NCBI GenBank assembly: GCA_018907035.1
Contig: JACCIC010000143.1
Coordinates: forward strand, 62,001 to 126,000
Source of the DNA: Sycobia sp. Sy_11
Taxonomy: Eukaryota > Arthropoda > Insecta > Hymenoptera > Epichrysomallidae
Reading direction: 5' to 3'
DNA: 64,000 bases
Shown piece after piece: positions 39,260 through 51,451 of the stretch. The notes under the pieces are model-generated. The model was not told the origin of the DNA. It saw only the letters and a list, made by a program, of their open reading frames with translations, and did no database searches. A program made the translations under genes and the position numbers. Each line of letters starts with the position of its first letter. Positions within the stretch are counted from its first letter, which is position 1.

Positions 39260-39301
<42 letters not shown>
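39260..39301. repeat. (CT)n microsatellite
   Basis: About 42 bp of CT with one TTTC interruption. Confidence 0.93.
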
Positions 39302-42300
39302 GATTTGCTTGTGCAAAAATCGATTTGACAAGATTTTCTCTTTGATAAGTGTTCTACTTATTTTCCAACTCCAAGTTCCAAAAAGTCCAAGGAAATGATT
39401 TTCAACCGAGGGATTAAAAGTGAAAAGAACAATGCAAAATTGTCGAAATTGAATGTATTTATTTGGGGGATCGATGGATTTTGCTTTGGTAAGTTTAATA
39501 ATGTCGAGCAAATAATATTCGAGAATTTCGACAGTATTTATTATTGTCAAACGGATACTCTCACTTGCCATAATTATAGACACTCGTCTAAAAGATTGAA
39601 TTTCCTTTGGCATCTTAGAAGACTTTAAAATTTTTAAACCACAGATTAATTTTTTTATTCTAAATTTTGCTAAAAAATACATACAGAATTTTTCGTAAAC
39701 AATTAAAATTGTCACTTTAGATTTTGAACAAAAGCTTAAAAGGATTTGATTAAAACTTTTTTATTTCAACTCATTCAACGCTTACGAAATCGATCGATGT
39801 CGCTGGCCTTGCTTTTTCACCAGTTCTATCTAGGACTCAGGACACAATCTAATCAATAATTAGCTTATATTGATAATAATAAATCTATCAAACAAAATAT
39901 CAACCGAAATTTCCGTCGCTTGACAGTCGACTAATGATGCGCTAACTAATGAGTAAATGTGTGACGCTTTGCGCGATGAAATTAATTCGAAAATGCATTC
40001 TGGCATTTAATTGGAAATGCGAATAGGGCAGACGAACTCGATGCGACGAGACATGAAACATATTGAATGCAGGAAAAATAGAAATATGACTCTTGCTGAC
40101 GTCGTGAACTTCTTGATATTCTATATGTCAGTTCTACCTTGCCACGATTGTTATCACTGGCAAAAGTTGTTACGCATATTTGATATACGACGAATACGAC
40201 CAATTGACTTCAGAGCTCACTGATTCTGAATGCAAATAAATCTTTACGTTGACAAAGCGCCGTACTTTTGCAATACTCGGTGTACTGGAATTATTAAATT
40301 TTTACCCATGTTCATTTAATGATAAATAATTTTTGCATTTTCGTCTGCAAACCTATTTGTCGCATCTTCCAGCTGCGACATATATACTTATACACCAATG
40401 CTCCTGTGATTTCGACCCCGTTAATACGTTCTAAACAATATGAAAAACTTGATACACCGACACTGAATTTTAACTTTTAAAAAATGAAACAATTCTATCA
40501 TAATAGAGTTATTTAATTTAAAAATTAAAAAAGTATTCGGGTAATGCAGCTTAAGAAACGAATAATTAAAAATTAAATGCTTGAGTAAAAGGAGAAAAAA
40601 ACATGTACGAGTAAATTTTTTAACATCCATAATAATCAATATCCCCGTATTTTCTTATTAAATACATCACTTTTGCAATTTATACTAAACATTAAAGAAA
40701 AAAAAATTTTTATTTGATTTAAAGCGTTTGCTTCTTACTTACATACGTCCACTAGTACAAAAATTATTTTAAAAGAAAATATTTAATTGACTATTGAGTT
40801 TAACTCAGGCCACTGTTTTTCTACATCTTTAAATGCTCTGTGTACAAAAAGGCTCTAAAAAGAGGAATACTAGGATTTTCAAACCTGCGCTTTACTTTCA
40901 TCATTTACGAATCATTTTCGGCCATGGACGGACGAGTATATATTTGCAGAGTAAATTTTAGAATTTTGAGAGCATAGCTATATTTGAATAATACATACTT
41001 TAATATATTCCTAATAGAAATCGAGCATATTTTTAAGCCAAGAATTGGTTAGTTTAATAACCAACTGGACAAGAATGAACAACCACTATTCTTGGAAAAA
41101 TTTCCTACCGGCATAAAACGCAGTTCCGTAGATGATTAGAATAATAAAATGGGTTCAACAATAAAAAAGATTAGTTATTGGAAATGTATGAAGATTAATA
41201 ACTTATAAGCAGGTATCTGTCCAGTCTGTGACAAGTGTTTTCAGTTTTTAACCCATAATTCGGTATTAAAAATGGCGAAGACTTAATTTTCAAAAATTTT
41301 CAAAAAAGGTCGATTTTGTTAATATAAAAACTTTGAACCAAATCATCCAATACATAATACTTACTAATTTGTTAATCAAAAGTAACAGCGTTCCTTATGG
41401 GGGTATCTCTGGAACTTTTACACTTTGTAGTTAAAAATTGAACATCTTTAAATTTAAGAACACGCTCGTGCAATTTTTAATAAAGTTATTTCACTGAATA
41501 AATAAGCAACATAGCATGAGTATTTTCTTAAACATGTTCCAGAAGTTTTACAGAAGGAAATCAAAAAACTGTTCTGATAAAGAATTTTTAGGTGTAAATG
41601 ACGAATATTATAGTGAAAAAGAGTGCAAATCGTATTTTATAGTGAAATGTATAAAAATAATCTATAAAAATTATGGCGCGTCAAATAGTTTAAAATATTT
41701 AAAAAAATTAATAAATATTTCTATGGGCCTTAAAGTTTTTTTACAACAATACACTATACGCTGTTTATAACCAACCCCGTAGAATCTAAAATGGAAATTA
41801 TTCCTAACAAATAAATTAGATATTATTTGATTTGTATTTTACCTAAAAAAATATTCATGAATTTTATTAACAACAGTGGAAATAAGTACAATTTGTAATA
41901 TTTTAAAAAACGTTTCATAAAAAAGTAGTAGTAGTTGTTGTAGATCGTATAAAAATAGTCCATATTTTAAGTTCAATACATTCATCTGTAGGATTTATAT
42001 TTTTCGAGAAAAATGGAATGAAGGATGAGTGCTCGAGAATAAAAAGTAACTGGTCGTAAAATCATATTTATTGTTTATTAGCTTATATGTTTTGTAAACT
42101 AGATGCCCTAAAGTAAAAAGGTATAGAATATGAAGCATACGCCTTAGTAAGATTGATAACGCTTATTTGATTCATTTTTTGAAATGCTCCAATTTGTTCG
42201 ACACGTCATTATTTTTACAGAATATTTTTGATTCACACCACGTAATAAGTCATTGATTTCTTTAATTTTCCTCACTATTTTCAATTTAAAGCTTACTTTT

Positions 42301-42640
42301 ATATGTTTATTTTTATGTATTTTACGAAATATAAATAAATAAATAGCTACATTAAAGACTATAGTTGAAAAAAAATCACAATTTTTGTCCTGCATCCTTG
42401 CTATAAAACGTTTAAAAACAGTATTTATCCTTGCTCGCATTGTTTTTCTTATACTTTTATCAATTCTTTACAAACCCGATGGATTGGTAGAATAGTAAGC
42501 TAATTAATTAGAAAAATGTTTTCTGTATATTGCTGAATATAGACTTCAAACCTCGTATACTTTAGATATTCTGGAGATGCGCCCTTACAAGTATTTGTAT
42601 AAATGTCCTATGGGAGCTCAAATATCGAAATCATTATCTA

Positions 42641-42990
42641 TTCCCTAACGTCCCCATCGATAAGGAGAAATTCGCAACTGTAAAAACGGAAATATAAACG
42701 CATTACATTTACGACGGCAGGAAGCGGCGTTAGTTCTTCGTTTAACTTTGTCCCTGGTATCTTTGCTGGAAAAAGGCCAGAGGAATGTTCAAGAGGCGCG
42801 AGAAGGGCGGCGGTATACAGAAGCTCGGAGATAAAAGAGCGCGCGAGCTTTTGAAATTCGAGTAGCCCCAAGAGTGTTTCCAGCAATCTGACACTGGGCT
42901 TGTGCCGCGAGCTGTATAGAGCAATCGAGAGCACCCGCGTCCTCCTCGCACCAGTCTAGACCGTTAGAGTGGAATTAATGGCACAGATAT
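42641..42990. other. GC-rich island
   Basis: About 350 bp. Two minus frames (98 and 69 codons) overlap in different registers, so neither is preferred, and no family is recognised. Confidence 0.45.
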
Positions 42991-44985
42991 GAGGCGGCGT
43001 ACACCTCAACTTTTCTGCTGAGTATCTCATAGCGGAAGGCAGAACTTATGTTTCAAGATTTTTCATTGTTTGAGACCGAGGATTTTATCATAAGAAATTC
43101 TTTTATCATTCTTTGAAATAATAAATAGATAATATTTATTGCAATGCTCTTAGATAAATTATACGTAGATAAATAAATAACTGCAAATATTGCGACTAAT
43201 ATTTGTCCATTACTGTAGAGTTTTAATACATACATTTTGTTATTAAAGCAACAATAAAGAAAAACTGAAGAACAGATATAATCAGCACCGTTCAGTTTCT
43301 AATCTTCCATAACAATGTCAGTAAGGATAGGACTCATAGGATTACCGATTTTCACTAATAGATAAAATGTCCAAAGCTCGACATTTCTTTTAATCGAATC
43401 CTCTCATGCAAAGAAGTTTATACGCTTCTCTTTTCAAGATTTTGTCCTTTTTATTGATAACAGTAAATTATAGATAAAAGTAAATTATTCAAATAAGCTT
43501 AATATACGACTTTATCGATCTCAATCAACCAATCCCACTGAGTGCTTATCTTGATTTTGAGATAAATAATGTATAATTTGAAATAAGTCCGAATAGTTTT
43601 ATTAGTCAAAATATCGTAACCACTAATATTTGTTCCTCTGATGGCCATCTTAAATTTCGTTAAAAATTTTTTAAAAAATTGCCTGGCATCGGCGAAAACA
43701 CCGGACATTGCTAGCCGTGCTGAAGCGCCTCGATAGCCTCAGTTCAATTTCCGTACCCACCGTATTTTTCAGAATTACTTTACAAAAAAGTGTGTGTCGA
43801 ATTTCTCATTGGCTAAATTTCAGCTCGTTACATATATTATTTAAAACAACTCTGTAATTCGTTCGTAAAAATAATAATTAAATAAATAAGAATTAAAAAA
43901 TTGAATTGATAATATAATATAATACAAAATATAAATACATATAATCTGTTTTATAAACATTTAATTAAGTATATAATATAATACATAAAAATCATAATAA
44001 TTTATTTGAGGATGTTTCAGAACACAATGGCTGACTAAATATCCGCCAATACTACTTCATTGAGATTCCTTGAAATATTAGTACTAAGAAGGGTCCGGAA
44101 TACTCCTATTTTCATTTCTTAAAATATGTTGCTGTATCTACATTAACAAATTGTTTAGTATTCGTCAAAAGTTGTATATTTATTACTTTAATTTTTAAAT
44201 ATTAATTTGTATCCACATTCTCGAAATTTGAATCAGTAGAAACTACTGAAATGCAGTATAAATACAATCACTGATTAATTATCAGTATGAAGATAATAAT
44301 AATTCGAATCATATTCACAAGTAATTTATATCTGTGGTTGAATTCACCAAGTTCTAGTATAAAGATAGTTCTAGTATAGAGAAAAAATTATCTGAAATCT
44401 TACATTCTACTATATTGAGATGTATCGTTAAGTATATTTTCTTAAACTCGGAATTAAAGTACTCAATTGATTGATCATTCGATGTTTTTACCTGCATGAA
44501 AATTTATTAATCAAGTGCAATAAAATGACAGAAAATACTCTTTAAATGAAATAGTTTTTGTTTGTATTTTTTTGTTTCATTGTCTAGCAATGTTAGAGAT
44601 TTGCAACGTATAATTGAAAGGAGAACTTAAATGATTCTCTACTACTTGATCTATGCAAAATAAATTTAATCAAACAATTAAAGTATTTATATTCAAACAC
44701 AGTATTTATAACTCGAAGTAAACGTTAGACATTGAGATTTTTCAATCTCCATGATTCATGAATACAAATAAAATTGCTATCTGAAATTGTCATTATAAAT
44801 CTAGTGAATGAATGAATTTTATTATTGAAATTATATCTACTGTTGAAACTCGAATCTATGCTTGTACAATAAGCCAAAAACTTTGAATATACCTGCTATT
44901 CACAAAAGTCTTTATCGATCCGAAACTTTGATAGAAACGAATTCTGCTAGAGATTTTCAGAAAATCTCCCAACCTTCCGTCCTAT
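42991..44985. other. AT-rich non-coding stretch
   Basis: Nothing recognisable apart from a short GC-richer patch at 43,680-43,765. Confidence 0.6.
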
Positions 44986-45107
44986 TTGCGCTCGCACAAG
45001 CACTCGCTCGATAAACACAGATTACCGACTGCTTTTATTATTCTCGTTATTGTCATTGTTGCTAACGGTTCTGCGAACCCCTCGGCGATGAGCAATAGTT
45101 AAGACCT

Positions 45108-45111
<4 letters not shown>

Positions 45112-45176
<65 letters not shown>
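45112..45176. repeat. (AT)n microsatellite
   Basis: About 32 AT dinucleotides, one of the longest pure AT runs here, inside a GC-rich island. Confidence 0.96.
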
Positions 45177-45178
<2 letters not shown>

Positions 45179-45180
45179 AA

Positions 45181-45320
45181 GGTGAAACTCGCAGCAATTT
45201 CAAGCGCGCCAAAACTTGATACACGTGTACGGGAAAGTTTATTATCGAGCCTCGCCCGAAAGCGAATTAATTCGAGAGGAGTTTTCATTGGATAAGTGCT
45301 ATCAGAAACTATATATATAA

Positions 45321-45352
<32 letters not shown>

Positions 45353-45740
45353 GCATGCTCCATTTCATTCACACGGGATTACTTTGGGCGACGGTAAGCG
45401 TTCCATAAACTTTTGAAAGTTCGCGGCCGGGCGAAAGTTTTTGACGGACGAGCACTCTCAAGTGTTTAATTCAAATTTGCATAACGATGAAGGAGCACCT
45501 ATAATACCTTCAAATATTGGCGTCATATCGGCAGACACAACGACCGGATGTCGGCATTTACTTGTACTGTCGCGTGGAAAAAGGAGAAGGAGGGTGCGCA
45601 CGCATCGTACAGTCACGCCTGAGCTTAGAAAAGTTAACGAGTTTAATCCAACAAAGTGGAGTCCCACCGTCGCGCGTTAATCGTGTAGCTCGGACGAACG
45701 CTGAACGCGATCTAAATAATCTCTTGAAATAATTCGTGCA
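45181..45740. other. CpG-rich island with (GA)n
   Basis: Balanced to GC-rich DNA continuing on the right of the (AT)n run, with a short TA/GATA/GA microsatellite at 45,310-45,352. Frames of 69-79 codons at 45.44-45.73 kb overlap on both strands and are unrecognised. Confidence 0.45.
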
Positions 45741-47040
45741 TCATGTACATTAATCTAGACCATTGATCGGCTGCCTTCTAGCTTTTATTTCAGCTAACAG
45801 CTTATTGAAATAACTTTTTATTAGTGCTAAATTAATTAATAATAATTATTATTTATTAAGCTGCTCAAACATCTAATGAATAAGCTTAGAAAAAAAATAA
45901 TGGTTCTTTGCTAATATATTGTCACTATGAAGGTATTATTATATATTTGTTTATAAATATCTATTAGTCAATCTGACCTTGAATTTATAAAAAAATTCTA
46001 TTCCAATAATACTTAAATAAAACTAATTAATTCATGTAACTTTTTTTCCTTTTCTATTTTAATTTCCTTAATTCGGTAAATATTCCAAGTGTTATAAAAC
46101 TTTAATTATTTCTCTCAGTATGTATATAAAAGTCTAATATAACATTGCAATTTAACAGAAAAATTGAATGCGTGCAAGCAATTGTGTATCGATCAAAAAT
46201 ACAGTTATTTCATAGATTATAAAATCAAAAGATCAATCAACTATATTAAAACGTAATCGCGTAAGAGATGAAATCAACTACGGTAGAATTTCAAAAAATT
46301 ACCATATTAATTAAGTCATATGATATATCCGTATGTAATTATTACTTTGAGTTATGTTTGTTTAAAAAAAAATATAGCATGCGATGTGGTTATAATAATG
46401 ATTCAACCTACTGTAAAATGTACATAATGTAATAGTTTTATTTGAGAAAACCATTGCAATACCTTTCTAATATTAATATAATGCTTAACATACTGTTGTC
46501 ATTTCTAATATGATTTTAATTTTATAAATAATTAAAATTATCATAATAATATAATGTAAAATAATACTTTGTATAAATATATCTAAAGAAACGTCTAAAT
46601 AATTTCTAAGTTTTCAATTGGTTTTACAACAATCAATGTTGTATGGTATTAATCGTTCGAGGTTGTTCACGCACGACAGAAAACGAAATGTAATTTGAAA
46701 ATAAATTAGAATTTCATAGCCACTAACGACAAAAATTTATAAAATTTCAATTCAAAGTGTTCCTGTTAACCTATTATTTAAAATTAATAATAGAATCTAT
46801 ACTGACTACTAAAATTGTAAACTAATTAATAAGAAAGAATAACTTATATACGTATTCGAAAGTCGCAACGTCGCCTTTTTCCTGTAATAATAATTATATG
46901 TATGCAATAACTTTACAATTACTATATTTATTATATATTAAATATTATAATTTCTGACACATTTCGTTCCCTTTGCACCCTATCGGTGCTTACTCTCGCC
47001 AAAAAAAAAAAAAAAAACAAAAAAACAAAATTAATCTAAA
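45741..47040. other. AT-rich stretch ending in poly(A)
   Basis: No gene. At 46,974-46,988 a perfect small hairpin (GCACC, loop, GGTGC) lies 12 bp before a run of 17 A (47,001-47,017) and further A-rich sequence. The arrangement resembles the 3' end of a retroposed transcript, but no upstream body is recognisable. Confidence 0.45.
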
Positions 47041-47395
47041 TTAATCTAAATTTTAACCCACTCCATCCACTCCGCATTTGCCCAGAGTTCTACCTACCGA
47101 GCGAAGAAAGCTGCAGTCAAACCCAGTGGGATAAATACAGATGAGAAAATCCCGGAGTGAGCGGTGCATCGAATCTACTCGAATTCGGTAATCGTGTCGC
47201 ATTTCGTAGACCTCGCACCTCTCGCTCGCATCGTTGAATGTGAACGATAAGTTTAATAAGCGATGAACGAGGTGTCAGCGTCCTCAAGGTCATCCGCCCA
47301 AGTTCTGCCTGCCACGGATGCTGTATAACCTGGTTAAATTTTGTTGATCGCTCGAGAAGCGCTCTTGTCATTCAACGAAAGCGTTGGATTTTAAA
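47041..47395. other. GC-richer island
   Basis: About 350 bp of balanced composition. An 84-codon minus frame (47117-47371) covers most of it; no motif is recognised and no splice sites stand out. Confidence 0.35.
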
Positions 47396-49430
47396 TAGAT
47401 ACATATATTCATTTCTTATTAAATTATAGGCCTATGTAGCTTTCCAATTCACGACTGCTCATATTCTATAATTACAAGATTTTTGGACTCGTTAATTACT
47501 GTTAAAAAATGTTACGTGACAATGAGTAATAAAATTTAAAAGCAGCCTTATAAATTCGCGCGATATAAAAAATGCTATATTCACTGTAAAATCATATCTA
47601 TTCTAGTTACATATTATACAGATTATAAATTTAGTGTAAAATACGTATAAGCTAAATATTTATCATTCGAAGTCAGTAATTTATAAAACTAATGTATACA
47701 TACAAAACTAGTGTAAATTTATAATCAATAACTTTAGTAATAGCTCACCTTTCGAGATCCAGTTTCTTGAGAATTGTGATTTCTTTACGAAAATTGGTAA
47801 AAATGCTTCCTCGTTTCATAAATTGATCATGGGCGAAAGGTCGATCACGAGTCGACCCATATATTTCCGACAAAAAAGAGTAAAACCTACATTAAATTTT
47901 TCCACTTCAAATAAATTTGATCTATTGCATGAATAAAAACCAAAAGATTAACGTTATGAGCTTTACTTTTCATGAAACAGTTATTGAATACTATCCGCCA
48001 TATTGGTCCACCATCTTGAATTTAAAAAATCTAATTGCAGATTCGTAATCAGCAATCCCAAAAATCTTAAGGGGCGTAAGCCCATATATTGTTTTATCGG
48101 GCCTCTACAGCTTAAGGATTAAAATTATCAATAGTCAAGTTTTAACAATAATTATGATTCTACCTAAGGTTAACTAATAAGGTATGATACATATTATACG
48201 TAAAGAATGTAGTATTTCTATATGAACAGTGATAATTATAAACGTTCTTGAAAAAACGTAAATATTGTCTCCCGGTATGAATGAATTTTGATTAGAGAGG
48301 CAACACGATGTAAATTAATAACGGTCATGGATTATTTCGAGCGAGCGAAACATAAAAAAGTGAGCGTGGAAAGATAAATAAAAAGACAAAAAATTCGACG
48401 AAAAGGTTATTTAATTAAGAGGTCGCGGTGAAGAACTCGGAAGAAAGGTGAATCGAGGAAACGCAATTACTGGTAGCAGCTGGATTTGCAGAAAGAAAAA
48501 CATCGCTGGAATGCGCAGAGTTTCGCGCAAGAGGGAAAAAGCAATTAAAAAAAACGCTTTTTAAGACTTTTAAGCATCGCATGCATACCGTAAAATTAAT
48601 TCGCATTTTTTAACGATAGAATACATATGATTTACAAACATCATTGAAAAAATTTTTTTCAACACTTATTACAGATTTTATTTAATATTTTATGATATCT
48701 AATATAGATTTCAATTATAGTTCTGTATATAGAATTTTCCGTCCATTTCACTTCTCGTCCAGGTATAAGTTATATAAAAATTCATTACAAATTTAATGAA
48801 TATTATTTTCTACAAAATCAATATAATTCTTATTGAATATTATATAAAACGAGAAATACACATTTACTTGTAAATTAAACTGAATAAACGAAAATAATTT
48901 AGATTTTGAAATATAGTTCAATATTACTCCATTATTTATTATGCGATGCTTCGCACAATAATATAGAGATAAAAATAATTGAACGGCTATTTGTGTTCGA
49001 TAAATATTTTATCTGTCGCAAAATATTCAGTTTAATGTAAAACAATAGCATTTCTCTCTGTGAAATTTACCATTTGTACTAATATACAAATATAGAAATA
49101 TCTTAACATTTTTAACTTTCACACACAGAGCACACATATTTACCGAGACATGACAGCACGTTTTCGTGAAAAATATCGCTAAAAATAACCGTTCGTAACT
49201 GTAGAAAAGAAGCCTGCAAAAGCGACAGGAAAAATATGTGCAAATTGTTTCATGACAGCTTGAATCTTAAAAAGATTTAGCTGCAAGTCGTTAAATCTAC
49301 TGTTCGATTCTATATATATGTAATCATATACCTAAATAGGTAAAACGTTCGGAAACTGATAAGAGTTAAAAATTGAAACAGAAAAAAAGAAATATAACGG
49401 CTCGTTAAATACGCATAAATAAGACGAGCA
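47396..49430. other. AT-rich stretch
   Basis: No gene recognised. A purine-rich, less AT-rich patch lies at 48,290-48,550. Confidence 0.55.
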
Positions 49431-49612
49431 TCCATGAGTAACAAAAAGGAAAATATCACGGTATATGTTTCGGAGCGGCAGTCCGACCAAACTATTCATT
49501 CTTCATATATGCATAAAACAGCTGAAAAAAGGAAAGAAAGAGTCGCGCGCACAGCCTGATCTGCATCCCCGAAGAGGCGAGGACTGCGCTCAGAATAAAG
49601 TTGTAACAGTCG

Positions 49613-49614
<2 letters not shown>

Positions 49615-49661
<47 letters not shown>
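49615..49661. repeat. (TA)n microsatellite
   Basis: About 23 TA dinucleotides. Confidence 0.95.
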
Positions 49662-49664
<3 letters not shown>

Positions 49665-49733
49665 TTGTCAACTTTTTGCACGCCTTTATAACTCAATTTC
49701 ACGAACTCGATAAATTTTACTTTTCCAACGTTC

Positions 49734-49740
<7 letters not shown>

Positions 49741-49790
<50 letters not shown>

Positions 49791-49804
49791 ACTCACTCAC
49801 TCAC
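49741..49804. repeat. (CT)n-(ACTC)n microsatellite
   Basis: About 46 bp CT followed by about five ACTC units, 80 bp to the right of the (TA)n run. Confidence 0.95.
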
Positions 49805-50735
49805 TTTGTCTCTCTTTTCCGTCTCTTCCTTTGTACATATTATGTATTATATATATGCAAAGTTGCAGCGGAACTCGAGGAAATTAGTTTTTCTGGGCAA
49901 CCGGGGCGCCAGAAGTGACGCTTTTGTTCACATAGCATAAAGCACGACGGAAGTCACAGAACTGGGTGGCAGGAATTGACTGGTACTAGCTATAGCGGTT
50001 TTAATTCAAGTTTTTGTTGTTGGAACAATTAAATTATTCGTAAAGAATTGATGTAACTTGTACGCAAGAATTTTTTATTTGTTCCTCTCTAGTATAAGAA
50101 TATTGCAAATGTTCTGTGAAAAATAAATGGAATTCGTCAAATTCTACCTGACGAACCCTTCTTTCTTTTATTGTACACTGCAACTTGTATTGAAAATAAT
50201 TAATAAATAATAATTAATATATAAATAAACAATGATATATTACAAAAGCAAAAAATTTTCAAAATTATTGTTCTAAGCAAAATAAAAAGAAAATGAATTA
50301 TTACCTAAAAATGACCTGTGGTAATTTTTTTCGGGTAAGAGTTTTCCTCGAAAGGCTTTCTTAAGCCCCACTTAACTTGGGGGAGCGAGGTAAGAGATTA
50401 ATTGACTTAGGACAAATTCAGATCCCAAATAAAAAGAAAAAAGTAAACTCCAATCCCTGCAGAATAAAAAACTTTTTCTATTGTTGCAAGAGAAGAAATA
50501 TATATTTGTAATTTGCTTCAGTAATTAATCGATCCTTTAATTAAAAATGAAAATTAAACATAATCGGTTATTCGATATGGAAGAGTCCAATAACGTTCTC
50601 TTACAAATTACTAACGTGATAAAGGATTTGACATCAACTTTCTTTCTTAACAATGCGAATACTATCCTAATACAAATACTAAGCACATTTGAATAAAAAC
50701 GAGCAACTTTTCGTACCGTTTCACCCTAGAATTCA
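49805..50735. other. Mixed stretch, mainly AT-rich
   Basis: A GC-richer part at 49,860-49,980 is followed by AT-rich DNA. No gene recognised. Confidence 0.5.
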
Positions 50736-51400
50736 AAATCCAAAAAGCAACGAGAATCGTTCGATCTGGAAAGCCCCAAAAACTATTTTACCCATTGTTT
50801 CCGCAGTTCGCAAAGCTGCGAGCCCTCCACCGCACAACCCACCCCTTGATTATTCAGAGTGCGCCGTGTTACAGCGCACTTTGAGGACAAAGAACGACGA
50901 AGCCCCCGATGGGCGAACCCGAGATCTCGAACAGCTCGGTTCGGATGCAGTTCGTGCTTTTTACGCCCGTGGGAAACTGCGGGTGCGCCGGTGCGCCATT
51001 CGCATGTAGAGCCGGGCGCGTTGGCTACGTCCGGTATATTGGGAAAATCCCGGGATTGGGAGCGAGCGAGCCCGATGCAAGCTCGGATGCAGCGCGCTCG
51101 GCGCTCGAGGAGATTTTCGAAAATGTAGGCGTTCACCGAGCGCGCGCGCATGTTCCGAGCGGAAAGCTCGGGCTTTTTTCAGCGAAGGATCAACGGCTAG
51201 ACCGCGGCTCGGAAGCTGGGGTGATTTGCAAGAGGCGCGATTGAATGGAGAGAGGAGCCTTCGAGCCGAAGGAACTTCCAGTTATACTGGAAAAGGACAC
51301 GCACTGCTTCGACGCGCCAGGGAATTGGTCGAGAACCAAAACATCTTATGTACCCATGTAATTTTTATAAATGGCATTTATCGTGTAGGAGGACAATCAA
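50736..51400. other. CpG-rich island (665 bp)
   Basis: High G+C with GCGCGCGC runs. Three overlapping frames over 100 codons on both strands are open at once, so none is accepted as a gene. Near its right end CCGAGC (51,157-51,162) and GCTCGG pair with a short loop before a T run, a chance terminator-like hairpin of no evident role in a eukaryote. Confidence 0.5.
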
Positions 51401-51405
51401 GAAGT

Positions 51406-51451
51406 TGTGTGCGCGCGCGCGTGTGTGTATGTGTTTGTGTGTACACACACG
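51406..51451. repeat. Alternating purine-pyrimidine tract (GC/GT/AC)
   Basis: GTGTGCGCGCGCGCGTGTGT continues through GT-rich units into ACACACACG. The right part is self-complementary (GTGTGTACACAC), making it prone to both Z-DNA and cruciform formation. Confidence 0.9.

Larger units (their letters stand above)
37321..42640. other. Long AT-rich stretch
   Basis: It contains (AT)n at 37,820-37,870 and (CT)n at 39,260-39,301. GC-richer patches occur at 38,895-39,250 and 39,900-40,230. A 173-codon minus frame (39194-39715) begins in AT-rich DNA and ends in arginine-glutamate repeats translated from the (CT)n tract, with no family resemblance. Part of 41,260-41,480 has the look of an old unclassified repeat. 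No gene is supported. Confidence 0.5.

Noticed and set aside
39194..39715. 173-codon minus frame
   Set aside because: Its C-terminal part is arginine-glutamate repeat from a (CT)n tract; the rest has background composition and no recognisable domain.
41516..41770. 84-codon lysine-rich + frame
   Set aside because: AT-rich background naturally gives Lys/Ile/Tyr-rich frames; no motif or splice support.
43680..43765. tRNA-like segment with AGTTCAATTTCC
   Set aside because: B-box match is poor and stems do not form.
51155..51180. Rho-independent-terminator-like hairpin with T run
   Set aside because: The window is eukaryotic and no polymerase III gene precedes it.
50783..51244. Overlapping 122-, 111- and 106-codon frames on both strands
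   Set aside because: Simultaneous open frames in a CpG-rich island reflect scarcity of AT-rich stop codons.
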